From the NCBI GenBank assembly GCA_029747015.1, contig JAKOGI010000008.1:904501-968500 (forward strand): 64,000 nucleotides of DNA, read 5' to 3'. The notes under the pieces are model-generated. The model saw only the letters and a program-made list of their open reading frames with translations. It did not search any database and had not been told where the DNA came from. Shown here piece after piece: positions 24,317 through 34,761 of the stretch. A program made the translations under genes and the position numbers. This DNA is from Carnegiea gigantea (lineage: Eukaryota; Streptophyta; Magnoliopsida; Caryophyllales; Cactaceae). Position 1 is the first letter of the stretch. Every line of letters starts with the position of its first letter.

Positions 24317-25306
24317 TAAAAGGGCGGGTTGATTATATTGATGCTGGTAATGACTGGATTATGCTTCGTTTTGCTAATTCTAAGGATAGGAGGCTGGTCT
24401 TTGAGCATAGGCCGTGGCATGTGAATGGCCTCAACTTTGTTATCCAACCATAGACCCCATTTTTGACTCATATTCTACGGTTATTACCAAAATTGACCAG
24501 TGGGTCAGAGTTCCTAGGCTGCCTTGGGAATTTTGGGATATTGACTCTCTAACTGCCCTTCTTAATCCTATGGGCCCCCTAGTCCGAGTAGACCAAAATA
24601 ACCTGCTGCATCTGAAATGCAAATTTACCAGAGTCTGTCTTAACATAAACATCACACATCCCTTGCCCGGCAGCCTTACCATTGCTATGGGGAACTTTTC
24701 TATGAGAGTTCCCCTCGTCTATGAGGGTCTTTATGAAATATGTCCATTGTGTGGAGGAGAGTCTCACCAACTTGAAACCTGCCCTAAACTCCCTGCCCAG
24801 CAAAAAATTTAGGTTGTGGTCCAAAAGTTTGAAGAGAAGAGTGTCTGCCCAACTACAAATGAACCCTCGTCTTCTAACCCTATCCCACCCCCTTGACTGA
24901 AAATTGGGTCACAGTGTCCCTTAAGAAAAGAGTCTGACCCGCCCATAGCCCCTGAACAACAAAGTACTCTGACCTAAAGCCCTAAGACTCACCAATCATG
25001 GACAATAGACCCTCAATTTTCCTTGTGAAAGTCCAGACTGAGGGTTCCAAGATGGCAGCCCAAGGCCACTTCGACCCCACTGGTATTATGTTGGCCAAGT
25101 CCTCTAATATGAAAGCTCAAGGTGAAGAATATCCCAATACCGATTCCTTAAATGCTATGGAGGATGATGAGGAGGAAAGAATGGGTGCGTATGAAAATGC
25201 AGAGATATTTCTTAATTTGGGAAACATTGAGGATGTAGAAATATCCACGGACTCCTCTAAGAGGGAAAGAATGGAAGAAAGTGAGGAGTGTAACTCCTAC
25301 ACCTAG
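24317..25306 (+). pseudogene. LINE ORF1: DUF4283 plus CCHC zinc knuckle
   Basis: A frame reads WIMLRFANSKDRRLVFEHRPW, which is DUF4283-like, then after a stop continues in another frame with WVRVPRLPWEFWDIDSL and ends in a zinc knuckle C-P-L-C-G-G-E-S-H-Q-L-E-T-C (C-x2-C-x4-H-x4-C) near 24750-24785. This is the nucleic-acid-binding ORF1 product of plant L1 elements. A later acidic frame (24998-25306) may be its C-terminal tail. The reading is interrupted by at least one stop near 24452 and a stop after the knuckle at 24810. Confidence 0.7.
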
Positions 25307-25627
25307 CTTCTCTACCTAGTTGCTTGGATTGATAGGATTTTTTACTGATGATTTTGCTGATGATTTTAATGTAAGTTTTTTTGCTCATGCGGTACTCCAT
25401 TACTTGGAGTAGGGATTTGTTGCAGGTCTTATAGTACCCCCCGGGAAGGAAATTCTACTTTTGTTATGTTTATGATTTCTGTACCTCAAGCTAAGCCATC
25501 TAGTGATAGGGTGGTTACCTTCTTTTGTACTGCTATGTTTAGCACTTATTGGTAAGAAATCTACACTGGGCATGTTTGTCTGGTTTACTATTGTAATATC
25601 AAATGGAATTATTATTTTACAAATGAT

Positions 25628-26632
25628 TTGGATTTAGTTGTTTCAACCCCACTCCCCCTTGCGCAAAGTGACTGGTGGAGCTCATTTGTGTCTGAATTTC
25701 TGGTGAGCCTTGCACTTCTGGTTCTGGAAATTGGTAGTTGCAGGATGAGGCCTTGGCACACCGAATCTTATGTTGCCCCTAACTTTAGTGAGCAGCTAAT
25801 GTTCTGGAGTTTAAGGCCTTGTCTCCCACCTATTAAAAAGTCAAGGATGCAATCCAGCATGCTTGAGACTTCCCGACACAATTTTTTTCCAAAACATTTA
25901 TCTGCATTAAAATGGCTTGCGGTATTCCAATCTTGGAATGATAGACTAGTTGCATTTATATTTATGTTTGGCCAATATAGTAATTATAGTGTTAATTTTT
26001 GTCAGGAAAGGTATAAAGCTCCTATCAAGAGGTTCTCATGGGTTCGCAGACTTACATGCTTTGGTAATGAAGAATTGAATGCTTTGGAAGTGAGTGAAGG
26101 GTATTACCCTTCCAAGGCTGATGTTTTGACTGCCTTTGGGCCGAGACAACTCAAAAAGATAATTTTGCTATTTAATTTGTTTGACAATGAACTACCGATT
26201 GGGTATACTACTATGCGAAAAGTTATTTTACCTGATACAATTAGACAATATGTGTCTGAACAGTACCAACGAGCTCAACCCTCTACTAGTTATGAATACA
26301 TGCATCATATTTATATAGTAACATCAAAGACCTCATTTGTCATCATTGCTAGTCCAACCTCTATTAACGATATCAATCATGATGCATACAATCTTTACCG
26401 ATTGACTAATAAGGAATCGAACCTTAAAGTTGGATGCGTGGATTACCCTTCCCCTATGCTGTCTAAACTGCTTACTTTATTGACACAAAATTATCTCCAA
26501 AGCCTGCGTCACCTATCTCACGATGTATTGCTGAGCAAGGATGATAATAGTAGGCCTATGTGTGCGTGCTTAAGTCCTGAATACATAAGAATAATGCGAG
26601 AACCATCACTTCATACTGCTAATTTGCCATGA
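25628..26632 (+). CDS. Uncharacterised 334-aa LINE-encoded frame overlapping the ORF2 start
   Basis: This frame stays open for 334 codons while the frames around it are broken. Its stop TGA (26630-26632) overlaps the ATG (26629-26631) of the endonuclease frame as ATGA, the kind of junction seen between consecutive ORFs of LINEs, so it looks like a genuine ORF of the element. I do not recognise the protein. Visible features are a hydrophobic start (FLVSLALLVLEIG, about residues 20-35), an aromatic-rich middle and a stretch containing LTAFGPRQLKKIILLFNLFD. There is no zinc knuckle and no RRM signature I can see. The true start may lie downstream of the first ATG. It could be a capsid-like ORF1 C-terminal part, a captured host exon, or an extra ORF. 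Confidence 0.5.
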   Translation: MDLVVSTPLPLAQSDWWSSFVSEFLVSLALLVLEIGSCRMRPWHTESYVAPNFSEQLMFWSLRPCLPPIKKSRMQSSMLETSRHNFFPKHLSALKWLAVFQSWNDRLVAFIFMFGQYSNYSVNFCQERYKAPIKRFSWVRRLTCFGNEELNALEVSEGYYPSKADVLTAFGPRQLKKIILLFNLFDNELPIGYTTMRKVILPDTIRQYVSEQYQRAQPSTSYEYMHHIYIVTSKTSFVIIASPTSINDINHDAYNLYRLTNKESNLKVGCVDYPSPMLSKLLTLLTQNYLQSLRHLSHDVLLSKDDNSRPMCACLSPEYIRIMREPSLHTANLP

Positions 26633-27330
26633 TAATCATTAGTTGGAATACTCAATGGGCAAAAAAGCCACAAGTTATTAAGGAAGTTCAATTTCTAATG
26701 CGAACCTACAAGGCAGACATGATTTTTTTTATTGAAAACAATGGTAAATGAAAAAAATATTCTTAAAGTACTCCCTCAAATGGGTTTCGAGCACCACAAT
26801 TATATTTTACTAAATAACCATTCGGGGGGAATTGCGGTTTTATGGAATAACGGTAAAATCCATGCTTCGTCCCTTTTAAAAGAACCAAGAGCAATTCATA
26901 TGCTCGTTCATGATCTTGAAAAAGACCAGAACACCATTGTATCGAGAATGTATGCACTAGCCCAAAATAAAGATAAAAATTAGTTCTGGGAGTATCTCGC
27001 TCACTTTTATTCGGTGTTTGATGTACCCTGGTGCTTAATAGGAGATTTTAATGAATTAGGCAGCCCTTACGAGAAAAAAGGGGGGCAAGTACTTCGCCCC
27101 AGTAAATTTCAAAGAATTAATAATTTTATCTCAGAAATCGATGCGGAAACTATTCCCGTCAAAGGTAGCATCTTCACCTGGAAAAAGAAAATACACAGCT
27201 AGTTTACAAAAGATTAGATAGAACTATAGCCAGAAGAGACTGGTTAACCATGCATCCTAACGCTTTAGAAGAACATGAACGCTTCACATGTTCAGACCAT
27301 AGACCCATCATATATCTTCCCACCCTGTAA
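26629..27330 (+). pseudogene. LINE ORF2: APE-type endonuclease, broken
   Basis: Starts MIIISWNTQ, the usual start of plant L1 ORF2. A frameshift follows next to a T run near 26725, after which NEKNILKVLPQMGF and GGIAVLWNN continue. CLIGDFNE and, in another frame, FTCSDHRPI are the endonuclease core motifs containing catalytic Asp, Asn and His. At least two stops and one frameshift interrupt it. Confidence 0.8.
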
Positions 27331-27924
27331 TTCAAAAGCATAAAGCATTCCCCTTTCCATTTCAGAATTTCTGGTGCAAGTACCATCAAATTGATACTAT
27401 TATAGCAAAAGCATGGCGCTCAAATTTTCAAGGAACGAATATGTTCATTCTTGCGAAGAAGCAAAAATTATTAAACTTGATGTCAAAGCTTGGTCGAAAG
27501 CCCATTTCGACAACTTCTAGGAGAAATTAAAGAAGAATAGACAAAAAATTGAATATGTAGAGGACAAACTTATAGCAAATTCGGATAGCTTTCGTCTTAA
27601 TTCATGGTTAGTAAGACTCCTCAAGTAAAGAGAAAAAATGATGCTTTTTAACCAAAAATATTATGGCAAACTGCGAAGGAAAGAATGCTGGTCAAAGAAG
27701 ATAGAAATACTTCCTTCTTTCAATGTTGAACTAACTTTACGAGGAAAAAGAAATTCACTATCAAACTCCGCGATGAGTGTGGTGTATGGATCGATGAGCA
27801 TAAAGCCATAGCAGACCAATTTGTCGATGATTTTTCCAAAAGATTCAAATCTACTCTTGGTAGGTAATACTTTTTAGCAGACCTTGTCTTACCCCATTTA
27901 GTTACAGATCAAGAAAACAATAAA

Positions 27925-28992
27925 TTAATCAGACTCCCTAACCTGGAGGAAGTTAGAGAAGCCCTGTTGAACATTGAGTCCAATAAAACACCAGGCCCTA
28001 ATGGGTTCAGTGCAGGCTTCTTTAAAAATTATTGGCACATTATCAAGAAAGATTTGTTCAATAGTATCAGTGAATTCTTTAGAAATGGGAAGCTCCTCAA
28101 AGAACTGAACCATACTTTCATCGCACTCATTCCTAAAATTGAAAATCCAACTCAAACAAACCAGTTCAGGCCCATCAGTCTTTGCTTTACGTTTTACAAG
28201 ATCATTGCTAAGATCCAAGTTAATCGGTTGAGACCATTACTCAACAAATTAATTTCGCCACTACAAAGCACTTTCATCCCAGGTAGATCCATCCATAACA
28301 ATATTCTAATTTCCCATGAAATTTTGCATACATTCAAAAATCTAAAGACGAAAGGTGCTTGGGTAGCTATTAAGCTGGATATAGAAAAAGCTTATGACAG
28401 AATGAACTTGGACTTCATCGTGAAATGTTTTCAGGAATTAGGTTTCCACCCCACGTGGAATGCATGGATCAAGGAGTGTATCTCCTGAGTATCCGATTCC
28501 GTGATTGTCAATGAAAAGCCCAAGAGATTATTCACACCGACCAGAGGCATTCGTCAAGGAGATCCTCTCTCCCCATATATATTCATAATATGTATAGAAG
28601 TGCTAAGTCTCTGGCTATCAAAAGAGGCAGCTAAACATAAGTCAGGAATCGGTATCAAATTTTGCTCGAGATCTAATATAATTCCTGGACTGTTCTTTGT
28701 CGATGACTGTTTACTGTTCTGTAAAACCCACGCCGAAAACTGTATGGCCTTGAAAAGTCTTCTGGATGAATTTTGCTTGGTCACAGAGCAATTAATTGAT
28801 CATCACAAGTCCGTTCTTACGTTCTCTCATAATGCCCCTACCCATCAGAAGCAATTAATTACGAGTATCCTTAATATACCTCACAGAGCCTCTTTAAATA
28901 AATATCTTAGATGCTCTCTTTTCCAAGGTAGACCCTCAAAATCTACCTTCAAAGAGATCTTTGATAATGCTACTTCAAAACTCCAGGGTTGA
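27925..28992 (+). pseudogene. LINE ORF2: reverse transcriptase, broken
   Basis: Motifs in order: NKTPGPNGFSAGFFKNYW, LIPKIENP with FRPISLC, FIPGRSIHNNILI, KLDIEKAYDRMN (first catalytic Asp), TRGIRQGDPLSPYIF, and the catalytic FVDD box at 28696-28707 (in place of the usual FADD), then HKSVLTFS. A TGA at about 28486 splits it into two frames. Confidence 0.88.
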
Positions 28993-29166
28993 CAAATACA
29001 CTGCCTATCCAAAGCAGGGAGAACAATGCTAATTCAATCACATTTAGAAGCATTACCGGCACATACAATGCAGTGTTTCTAGCTGCCAAAGACAACCTGC
29101 CAACAGTTGGATAAACTTAGTCGAGATTTTTTCTGGAAACATACCAACACAGAATAAGGGCTTCCA

Positions 29167-30000
29167 TTGATTGCATGGCGTAAACTTTGTTTACCAAAAA
29201 GCAAAGGAGGACTAGGCCTACGGAAAAAAGAAGCGGTTAATAAAGCGTTCCAATGTAAGCTAGCATGGAATATGCTTACGAATACATCTAGCCTATGGGT
29301 TAGAACCATGACTGAAAAGTACTTACATACTACTGAATTTTTAAACGATATCAGGAAAACTACAGATTCACCGATATGGAAGAATCTATTCATCTGTAGA
29401 GCTCTACTCAAGAAAGGTATTATTTGAAAAGTCGGGAATGATGAGAGCACCTCCTTTTGGTATGACAATTGGATAGAAAACAAAAATCTCATCGACTTAC
29501 TGGAGTTAAATGAAGAAACCATTATTAGTCCACAAGCTAAAGTGTCTGAATTCATTCAATAAGACAGATCCTGGAATTTTGCAAAGCTGAATGATATTCT
29601 GGATAACCACCCAATCGTCTCCAAAATCCAAGGTATCGTTATCCTAGTACATAATATACCTGACGCATTCTGTTGGGGACTTGATAGCTCGGGTAATTTC
29701 AGTACTAAAACTGCAACTTGGTTAGCACGTGATAAGGATATAAACGAATTTGTAGAATGGCCTCTTAAATGGATATGGCAGATAGAAACCATGCCAAAAA
29801 TTAAAATATTCCTATGGCAATTATGTTACCAGGCAATCCCTGTTCGAGGCATCCTGCTTAGAAGGGGTATTAACTTAGATCCAGTTTGTCCAAACTGCCT
29901 GAATGAAATTGAATCAATTGAGCATCTTGTAAGTGAATGCCAGGTAGCCATAAAGGTCTGGGAACTAGTTGATGTCCACAGTTAGTTCCCAATTCAATTT
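29167..30000 (+). pseudogene. LINE ORF2: post-RT region with zf-RVT zinc finger
   Basis: Frames read LCLPKSKGGLGLRKKEAVNKAF, then after stops IKIFLWQLCYQAIPVRGILL and CPNCLNEIESIEHLVSECQVA. The C-x2-C-x8-H-x5-C pattern is the zf-RVT finger between the polymerase and RNase H domains. Several stops interrupt the region. Confidence 0.75.
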
Positions 30001-30155
30001 TCACCTATGGGATATCAAGAGATGAGTGATGCTCTTAATAAGCTAAGCTGTTCTCGGAACCCAAAGATGTTACAAAAATTCTCTTTCCTTGCCTGGAGCA
30101 TTTTGAAAGAGAGAAATGCAGTAGTATTTGATAATCAAATTTTTAATCCCATCAG

Positions 30156-30720
30156 ATGTCTAATCAGGGCAAAAAAAGTATATGTCGAATGGAGAATCCG
30201 AACTTGCATGTCAGACGATGCTTCTCAAAGTGGATCCTCTTCCCCCTGCTAAACCCTTCCATTTTTGTTCGTTGGCACCCGCCACCCCCAGGATTCATCA
30301 AAATCAATTTTGATGGATCTTTCATCAACTCAGCAGCAGTTGGAGGATACATTATACGAGACTGGACTGATAATGTTATTAAAACAGGAGCAGCAAATTA
30401 TGGGCACTCGTCAATTATGGTTGCAGAAGCAAGAGCCCTGCAGGATGGAGTCAAAGCAGCTAATCAGGCTAGATTCTGTAAACTTTGCATTAAAAGTGAT
30501 AATTGCACAGTAATCCAAGTATTATGAGGTAAAAGTAGTGTACCTTGGAAAATTTCTACAATTCTTGAAGACGTTCAAGCATAGATTCTACAAGCTACTC
30601 ACGTTCAAATTAAACATATATTTCGAGAGGCATTTCCTCTTTCAAAAAAAGATACACAACAAACGTGGCTGTTGATTGGCTTTCCAAATTTTGCCACACT
30701 ACCATGGATAGTTTCTCTTC
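30156..30720 (+). pseudogene. LINE ORF2: RNase H domain, broken
   Basis: The frame has W-HPPPPGFIKINFDGSF (catalytic Asp), GGYIIRDW, and MVAEARALQDGVKAA (catalytic Glu) followed by CIKSDNCTVIQVL (third Asp), as in the RVT_3-type RNase H fused to plant LINEs. A TGA at 30525 cuts it short; later text to about 30720 in shifted frames completes it. A possible competing frame lies at 30265-30513. Confidence 0.75.
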
Positions 30721-31044
30721 AAATGATTGCATTTCCCTTACACTTGGTGCTATTCTGGCCGCGGATGTAATTGGGCGCACTCTTGTGAGAAGAGGCGCCT
30801 AACATAGGGTGTTTTCTCTTTTTACCTTTGTTTTTTTTTTTTAAAAAAAGAGTAGACCAAAAACGTGCTTCAACGTAGAGTGTAGAGCTTTGTCTTATTG
30901 TTGGAGATTTACAAAAGAAACCCGATAATCTTGTAATTAGGCATGGCCTACTTTGACATACAGAGCACTTGAATGCATTTGGCACTTAAATGATAGGGGT
31001 AGGTGCCCAATGTATAGGCACCAAGAGCAGAGACAATTCTATGT

Positions 31045-32935
31045 TTGCTCTTTACTGATGATAGTCTATTATTTTGCAAAGAAACTTCTCAGACTACTTT
31101 CAATATAAAAAGGATCTTAGATTTACTTCGTTAACAATATGGCCAGTTGGTGAATTTTCATCAATCCAATATGGTGTTTTCAAAGGATACTTCTAATTTG
31201 GATAAGCATCATATTTCGGGAATTTTCAATATCCCTCACAGCTCATCTCTATGGAACTATCTGGGATGTTTTGTGTTTCAAGGTCGTCCAACTCCTGATT
31301 TATTTCAGAACCGAGCCAGGATGGTAGAATTTAAGTTAACTCATTGGAAGACTGTCTCTCTTTACAAAACTGACAGAGTTGTTCTCATCCAATCGACTCT
31401 TGAGTCCTTGCCTGCCCATACTATGCAATGTTTTCAGCTTTTGACTTCTATTTCTCAAATGTTAAATCAAATTAACCGCGATTTTTTTTTTTGGAAAAAA
31501 AATCAAACACATAAAGAGGTCTTGCCATCGTAGCTTGGCACAAAATATGCCAACCAAATATAGGGGTTTACGCCTGCAGAAAACATGTGTTGTCAATGCA
31601 ACCTTCATGGCTAAACTTTTATGGAAGTTTCTTAGTAAACCAGATAATTTTTGGGTTCAACAAATGAGAGCTAAGTACAGTTCTCCGAATTCTTTTTTTT
31701 CTTCATATAAAAGGAAGCAAACCAATTCTTGGGTTTGGAAATATACGTTACGCACCCATTAATTTGTACATCAAGCCATTCGCTGGTAGCTCGGGAATGG
31801 AGAAAATTTTGGTCTGATGCTTGGTGTCACAACCCTAGCTTGGTCGATCTACTACAAATAGATCTTTCAAGTTAAGTCGATCCATAAATTAAGGTCTGTG
31901 AGTTCGTTACTACTAATAAAACTTGGGATGAATTTCACCCATCATATTTTAGCAGTTCCCATCCCCTTACATAGATGGATGATACTTTTTGCTGGAGACT
32001 TATCAGGAGTTGAGAATTCTCTACTGAATCCGCCACTTGTAAAGCCCATGACAACCTCCTACCTGATCAGCAGGCTTGGAGGTTCAGTTGAATTTGGAAA
32101 TTGGATGTTATGCCTAAAATTAAGTTTTTTTATGGCAACTATGTCATAATTTATTATATCGTGGATTACAGTTGGACCCTATTTGTTCGGCTTGTTTGTC
32201 CCAAATTGAAGATACAGAACATCTCTTTGCTACTTGTCCTTTTGTAGGTCAAGTTTGAGATTTGGCTATAAAATATGGTTGGATTACCAATATCCCTTTT
32301 CTAACCCTCAAATTACGATCATCGATGCTCGTGGCAGTCTATATATTGGTCGCATAACTAACATGTCATGAATTGTTGTGCTCTTGTAGAGCAACTACAA
32401 GAGTCATAATGCCATGGTATTCCAAAATAATCAACTCGATTCCCTAGGTTCACTCATTCGGGCAAAACACAACTAGGCGAAATGGCAACAACGTACTTAT
32501 TCTTGTCACCACCTATCATCATCTTCATCACACTTGGTTCCTATATCCAAGACCACCCATTTAGTAGGGTGAGATTCTCCTCCGAATGTTTTTGTCAAAA
32601 TCAATTTCGACAGCACTTTATTTTCCGCGCAGCAGCAGGTTATATCCTATGCGATTGGCAGGGGGCTCATCCAAGCAGGTACTAGATTTACATATAAAGC
32701 TCTTATACTGGTCTCTGAAGCTACTGCTATGCAAGATGGTCTTAAGGTAGCCTTAGAGGTAGGTTGCAGTCACATCCCAGTTGAGGGCGACAACCAGATA
32801 GTTATTAAGGCAGTTTAAGGTATCATTCACACCCAATGGAGGATCCAAGCATTAGTTCCAGATATACGAGCTATGCTTTCATTTTTTTTTCCTTCTTCTC
32901 CTATTACTTATGTGTTTTTAGAGAGGATAATATGA
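31045..32935 (+). mobile_element. Second LINE fragment, 5' truncated within RT
   Basis: The matching text begins at the catalytic box FTDDSLLFC (FTDD at 31051-31062) and runs through SLWNYLGCFVFQGRPT, QCFQLL, KYRGLRLQKT and a broken RNase H region (AAAGYILCDW near 32630; TEATAMQDGL-like text after a shift near 32720). Stops and shifts are frequent. Truncation at the 5' end is normal for LINE copies. It is related to, but clearly diverged from, the LINE just upstream. Flanking duplications could not be found. Confidence 0.75.
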
Positions 32936-33213
32936 CAGTTGATTATCATAAGATCTATAATTATTTTTACATCCCTTTCTGCATGAAAGTTTTCACGTAT
33001 TCTTACTAATGATATCATGGGCAGAACCTTTGAGAAAAGGGTTGCCCAATCGATTGTATACTTACCTTCCTCCCCCCCTCAAAAGTGCCAAATACTTTGC
33101 ATTTGCTTTCTCCTTTTCTTGCTTTTTTCATAGGGTGTCCTATTTCGTTGGGAGAAAAATAATTCTTAAATTCTCTAATGATTGATATAATAATGGGTGA
33201 AAGATGAATTTTT

Positions 33214-33302
33214 AAGAAAATAAATTTTGACTCTTAAAATAGTTTATTTGGAAAGAGTAAGAAAATAAGTTTTGACTCTTAAAATAGTTTATTTGGAAAG
33301 AG
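33214..33302 (+). repeat. Tandem duplication, 45-bp period
   Basis: Two nearly identical 45-bp units starting AAGAAAATAA at 33214 and 33259, differing by about one base. Confidence 0.85.
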
Positions 33303-33449
33303 AGTTAGAGAGAATAAAAGAGAGAAAAATACTTGCCATTGTTCTTATGTTTTTGTAAGTTGGGAGATAACATGAGGAACGACAAGGGAGGAATAAGAAG
33401 AAAAATACTCTTACCCCTCCTTACTCCTCTTTTACTTCCCAATTGACTT

Positions 33450-33590
33450 AGGCCACTCACAGCGTAATACTCGCGGGGCAGAGGGGGGCCTACGTGTGAC
33501 ACACGTGGCACAGGGCCTCTGCCAGCCAGCGAAATAAGGGAGGGAAACGCGTGGGAGACCGGCTCAGTGTTCTCCCCCGTGAGGCCAATT
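33450..33590. repeat. GC-rich imperfect palindrome
   Basis: GGCAGAGG and CCTCTGCC arms lie around a near-palindrome ACGTGTGACACACGT in a sharply GC-rich island inside AT-rich DNA. It may be the end of a MITE. No coding signal. Confidence 0.4.
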
Positions 33591-34280
33591 TTTTATTTTT
33601 TTCATATTTTTTGTGTTTTCTTTTTTTTTTTGAGTAAGTAAATAATTTTTAAATGATTTAAAAAATAAATTGTATGTTATGAGGTTGGTCCATAACCAAT
33701 ATTTTTATTAGATGACTGAAATTAAAGTTCCATAGGTTAGAGAAGTGATGGAATGCAAGTTTCAAAATTGTGAAACTTTTGCTGACGTGGCAGGACAGAA
33801 TTTCAAAAATTGGAACTCTGGCTGGGAATGCTATATGATATATTTCAATTTACATGGGAAAAGATATTTGATGTTAATCATTTCATTCACTCGTATTTGT
33901 TATCCTTTACTTTTATTTAATCTTTCATAAATTTATCACATAGGAGTAGTTATTTACTCTTATTTTCTCATACTTACTCTTACTCTCATGCACTTTTATA
34001 GTTTCATTTACTCTAACTCTTGTACTTTAATCCTCCTTTTATATAGACCCTTAAGTCTATAAAAGAAAATAAGTTTTCTTTTCAAAATAAAAATCGATCT
34101 TTTCACTTCAGCAATAATATGCCTCCCTCCTCATTTTTTTAAAAAATATCCCTAACATCCATCTATATCATATTTGATCGCAAATTAATGAAGTCAATAT
34201 AAGGATTTCATATATCATATAAAAAAGTAATACATTTATTTAAAAAATAACACTAATAAAAATTAATCACAGTGTGCACA

Positions 34281-34432
34281 CTAGGGGTGGATAATGGACT
34301 GGGTTGGGCCGGACTGGGCAATCCCATTAACCAAACGGGTTGGGCCGGGCCCAGCACATTTGTTAGTGGACCGGACTGGGTTATGGACCAAATGAACCCA
34401 ACCCGCCCATGACCCGTCCATTACCACCTAAG
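34281..34432. repeat. Short inverted-repeat block (MITE-like or hAT terminal region)
   Basis: The left side, CTAGGGGTGGATAATGGAC, is mirrored by CTTAGGTGGTAATGGAC read inward from about 34432 on the other strand, followed on each side by GGGTTGGG-type text. It may be a 150-bp MITE, or the sub-terminal region of the hAT element to its right: GACTGGGTTGGG at 34297-34308 also recurs inverted at 38519-38530. Confidence 0.45.
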
Positions 34433-34761
34433 TTTTTTGTGAGTTAATTTGCCAACTGATGTCCTTGTAATTTTCTAACCAAATTAAACTGGTCCAAATT
34501 TAAAATTAGAAAATACATAACCAAAGTAATCCAAATTACAATAAGCTAAAATTCAAAGTACACCATATAGCCATTTCAAATTAAAGATAATTTCTGAAAC
34601 CAATTCAACCTAGTGATAAAGTCCAAATTTGATCAAAGAAGCTACGAAGTAGAAAGTCCTGCACTTGAATTTCATTTGAAAATATTAGCATCATATAAGT
34701 GTTGCTCACAAGTATAATCTAGTAAGTATAATCTATTATAATCATTAAAAGAACTAATTAC

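Larger units (their letters stand above)
22870..30844 (+). mobile_element. L1-like LINE, near full length, 18-bp target-site duplication
   Basis: The domain order is that of plant L1 elements: a DUF4283 domain and a CCHC zinc knuckle (ORF1), then APE-type endonuclease, reverse transcriptase, zf-RVT zinc finger and C-terminal RNase H (ORF2). The direct repeat AAAAAGAGTAGACCAAAA flanks it at 22852-22869 and 30845-30862. The 3' end is a T-rich then A-rich tail. At almost 8 kb it is longer than the usual 6-7 kb of such elements; the extra length is the frames at 22955-23980 and 25628-26632. Many stops and frameshifts in ORF2 mean this copy cannot encode an active polyprotein, although the exact flanking repeat argues it is not very old. 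Confidence 0.88.
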
